From Draconibacterium orientale (GTDB lineage Bacteria > Bacteroidota > Bacteroidia > Bacteroidales > JAADGE01), in the NCBI GenBank assembly GCA_020718265.1, contig DYSM01000120.1, positions 1 to 8,087 on the forward strand: a stretch of 8,087 nt of DNA, read 5' to 3'. Under the pieces are notes generated by a model, which worked only from the letters and a program-made list of their open reading frames with translations, did no database searches and was not told where the DNA came from. A program made the position numbers and the translations under genes. Below are positions 6,581-8,087 of the stretch, piece by piece. Each line of letters opens with the position of its first letter. Position 1 is the stretch's first letter.

Positions 6581-7994
6581 AGTCGTGCCGGAAACCTTGC
6601 TTTTCGATTTATTTACACGCACGTTCGACCAAGAGCCTGAGGCAATTATGCGCCTGCCGCAGTCTGGTTCGGCGCGGCAATATTTTCGTATTGTTTCTGA
6701 AAATCATTCTGTCATAGGCACTTACAACGAAGACAGAGCCGAAAATGAAGCATTTTTGAGTTACACCAAACATTTTTTGTCGAAAAACTTGGCTGTGCCA
6801 AAACTTTTTGCCGAAGATTTGGAAAAACACATTTATTTGCAGGAAGATTTGGGCGATGAAACGCTGTTTTCACGTTTGGAACACGAACGCAAAGGCGCGG
6901 ATTTTCCGAAAACAATGATTCCTGTTTACAAAAAAGTCATTACAAAACTTATTGAAATTCAAACTATTGGCGGTAAAGATTTGGATTATTCCGTAGCGTA
7001 TCCGCGTGCGGCGTTTGATGCGCAATCGGTACTTTGGGACTTGAATTATTTCAAATATCATTTCTTGAAATTGGCTTATGTGCCGTTCAACGAACAGCTA
7101 TTGGAAAATGATTTTCAGCGTTTTACGAATTTTTTAGCACAAACAGATTCACGACATTTTTTGTTTCGCGATTTTCAAAGTCGGAACATTATGCTGAAAG
7201 ATAATGAAGTATATTTCATTGATTATCAGGGCGGAAGACGCGGCGCTTTGCAATACGACCTTGCTTCGTTGCTTTACGATTCTAAGGCTGAAATTCCTGA
7301 AAATCTGAAATTTGAACTCAAAGAATTTTACAAATCCGAACTCGTAAAAAAACTTTTAGATATTGCCGATTTCGACAAATTTTATCCCGCTTTCGTGCTT
7401 GTGCGCCTGCTGCAAGCGATGGGCGCGTATGGCTATCGAGGCTTTTTTGAAGGGAAAGCGCATTTTTTGGAAAGCATTGAACCGGCTGTGAAAACACTGG
7501 AAAATGTTTTGAAAGAAACTGATTTTTTAGAACAAATGCCACACTTAAAAACGGTTTTGCAACGTGTAATTCAGTCGGAGAATCTGAAAAAAATATCTGA
7601 TAAACAGAAACTTACGGTAAGTGTTAAAAGTTTTTCATACAAACGCGGAATGCCTTACGACTCAACCGGAAACGGCGGCGGATTTGTGTTCGATTGTCGT
7701 TTTCCGGAAAATCCGGGGCGCGTGGACGGCATCAAGGAATTTTGCGGAAAGGATGCTCCCGTTATCGAATTTTTGGAACAGCACGGCGAAATTCAACCGT
7801 TTTTGGACGATATTTTCAGCTTGCTTCGACCTGTAATTTCAAAATATATCATACGGAAACACAAGCACTTAGCGGTTTGGTTCGGCTGTACGGGAGGCAA
7901 ACATCGCTCGGTGTATTGTGCAGAAAAAACTGCCGATTTCCTCCAAAAAAATTTCAATGTAAAAGTTGAATTAAAACATACAGAAGGATGGTAA
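6573..7994 (+). CDS. AmgK-like amino-sugar kinase fused to a RapZ C-terminal domain
   Basis: This is a 473-residue fusion. Residues about 1-330 form an aminoglycoside-phosphotransferase-type kinase fold: a substrate/nucleotide lobe, an EDLGD hinge near 91-95, the catalytic loop F198-R-D200-F-Q-S-R-N205, and the metal-binding D217 in FIDYQGG. That loop resembles AmgK, the anomeric kinase for MurNAc/GlcNAc in cell-wall recycling, where the sequence is HRD-x-HSRN. The usual histidine two residues before D200 is Phe here. Residues about 347-473 are a RapZ C-terminal domain, with SFSYKRGMP at 353-361, DCRF near 374-377 and GCTGGKHRSV at 438-447. In E. coli that domain binds GlcN6P and the GlmY/GlmZ sRNAs. 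The RapZ N-terminal P-loop ATPase domain is absent. A role in amino-sugar salvage or its control is inferred. A MurU-type nucleotidyltransferase could lie beyond the window. Confidence 0.88.
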   Translation: MNRVVPETLLFDLFTRTFDQEPEAIMRLPQSGSARQYFRIVSENHSVIGTYNEDRAENEAFLSYTKHFLSKNLAVPKLFAEDLEKHIYLQEDLGDETLFSRLEHERKGADFPKTMIPVYKKVITKLIEIQTIGGKDLDYSVAYPRAAFDAQSVLWDLNYFKYHFLKLAYVPFNEQLLENDFQRFTNFLAQTDSRHFLFRDFQSRNIMLKDNEVYFIDYQGGRRGALQYDLASLLYDSKAEIPENLKFELKEFYKSELVKKLLDIADFDKFYPAFVLVRLLQAMGAYGYRGFFEGKAHFLESIEPAVKTLENVLKETDFLEQMPHLKTVLQRVIQSENLKKISDKQKLTVSVKSFSYKRGMPYDSTGNGGGFVFDCRFPENPGRVDGIKEFCGKDAPVIEFLEQHGEIQPFLDDIFSLLRPVISKYIIRKHKHLAVWFGCTGGKHRSVYCAEKTADFLQKNFNVKVELKHTEGW

Positions 7995-8028
7995 TGTGAT
8001 AATTTGATGATGTGCTGATTTGTTAATT
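7994..8028 (+). repeat. AT-rich degenerate intergenic repeat, copy B
   Basis: This copy begins on the last base of the kinase-RapZ stop codon. It shares the exact 14-mer ATGTGATAATTTGA (7994-8007) with copy A and also has GTGCTGATTTG, close to GTGTTGATTTG in copy A. The remaining bases to 8087 hold no gene, terminator or clear promoter that I can see. Confidence 0.55.
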
Positions 8029-8087
8029 TCAGTCTTTTGAATTAAGTATTTAGCAATTGATAATCAACGAGTTAAACAAAAAGTGCG

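Noticed and set aside
7621..7969. Plus-strand open frames inside the RapZ domain region
   Set aside because: The main frame encodes the conserved RapZ motifs; the alternatives show no family features.

Overview
The window looks like chromosomal DNA from a member of the Bacteroidota (Bacteroidetes), possibly Bacteroidales. Four things point there: an NAD-dependent DNA ligase with Bacteroidota-like sequence, an outer-membrane protein that looks like DUF3078, a sugar-kinase/RapZ-C fusion typical of the phylum, and promoter boxes of the Bacteroidota TTTG / TAnnTTTG type with A-rich leaders instead of clear Shine-Dalgarno sites. These assignments come from reading motifs; no database was searched.

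Layout. Positions 9-2012 (minus strand) hold a complete ligA. A divergent intergenic region (2013-2173) follows, with a candidate -7 box for ligA, a small inverted repeat and a good candidate promoter facing right. From 2174 to 4985 lies a tight, visibly more AT-rich block of four plus-strand genes: a PtuA-like ATPase, a PtuB-like HNH nuclease (together a Septu-type anti-phage pair), a DUF6922-like small protein, and an AbiEii/MenA-type nucleotidyltransferase toxin. The spacings are 5 nt, 3 nt and a 46-nt overlap. The toxin stop overlaps the start of the next gene (ATGA, 4982-4985), which encodes a secreted DUF3078 outer-membrane barrel (4982-5953).

A short intergenic region (5954-6055) carries two kinds of dispersed-looking repeat. 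It precedes a proline-free, cysteine-free helical protein of unknown function (6056-6580), which overlaps by 8 nt a fused protein (6573-7994) made of an AmgK-like amino-sugar kinase and a RapZ C-terminal domain. The window ends in 93 nt of non-coding DNA that holds another copy of the repeat.

Reading of the whole: the core genes (ligA, DUF3078, kinase-RapZ) flank a compact accessory defence island, Septu plus a nucleotidyltransferase toxin-antitoxin pair. The island has no integrase, transposase or reverse transcriptase in the window. The most interesting points are the Septu/TA composite arrangement, the toxin gene running into an outer-membrane protein gene, and the kinase fused to a domain known in E. 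coli for sensing GlcN6P and handling sRNA.
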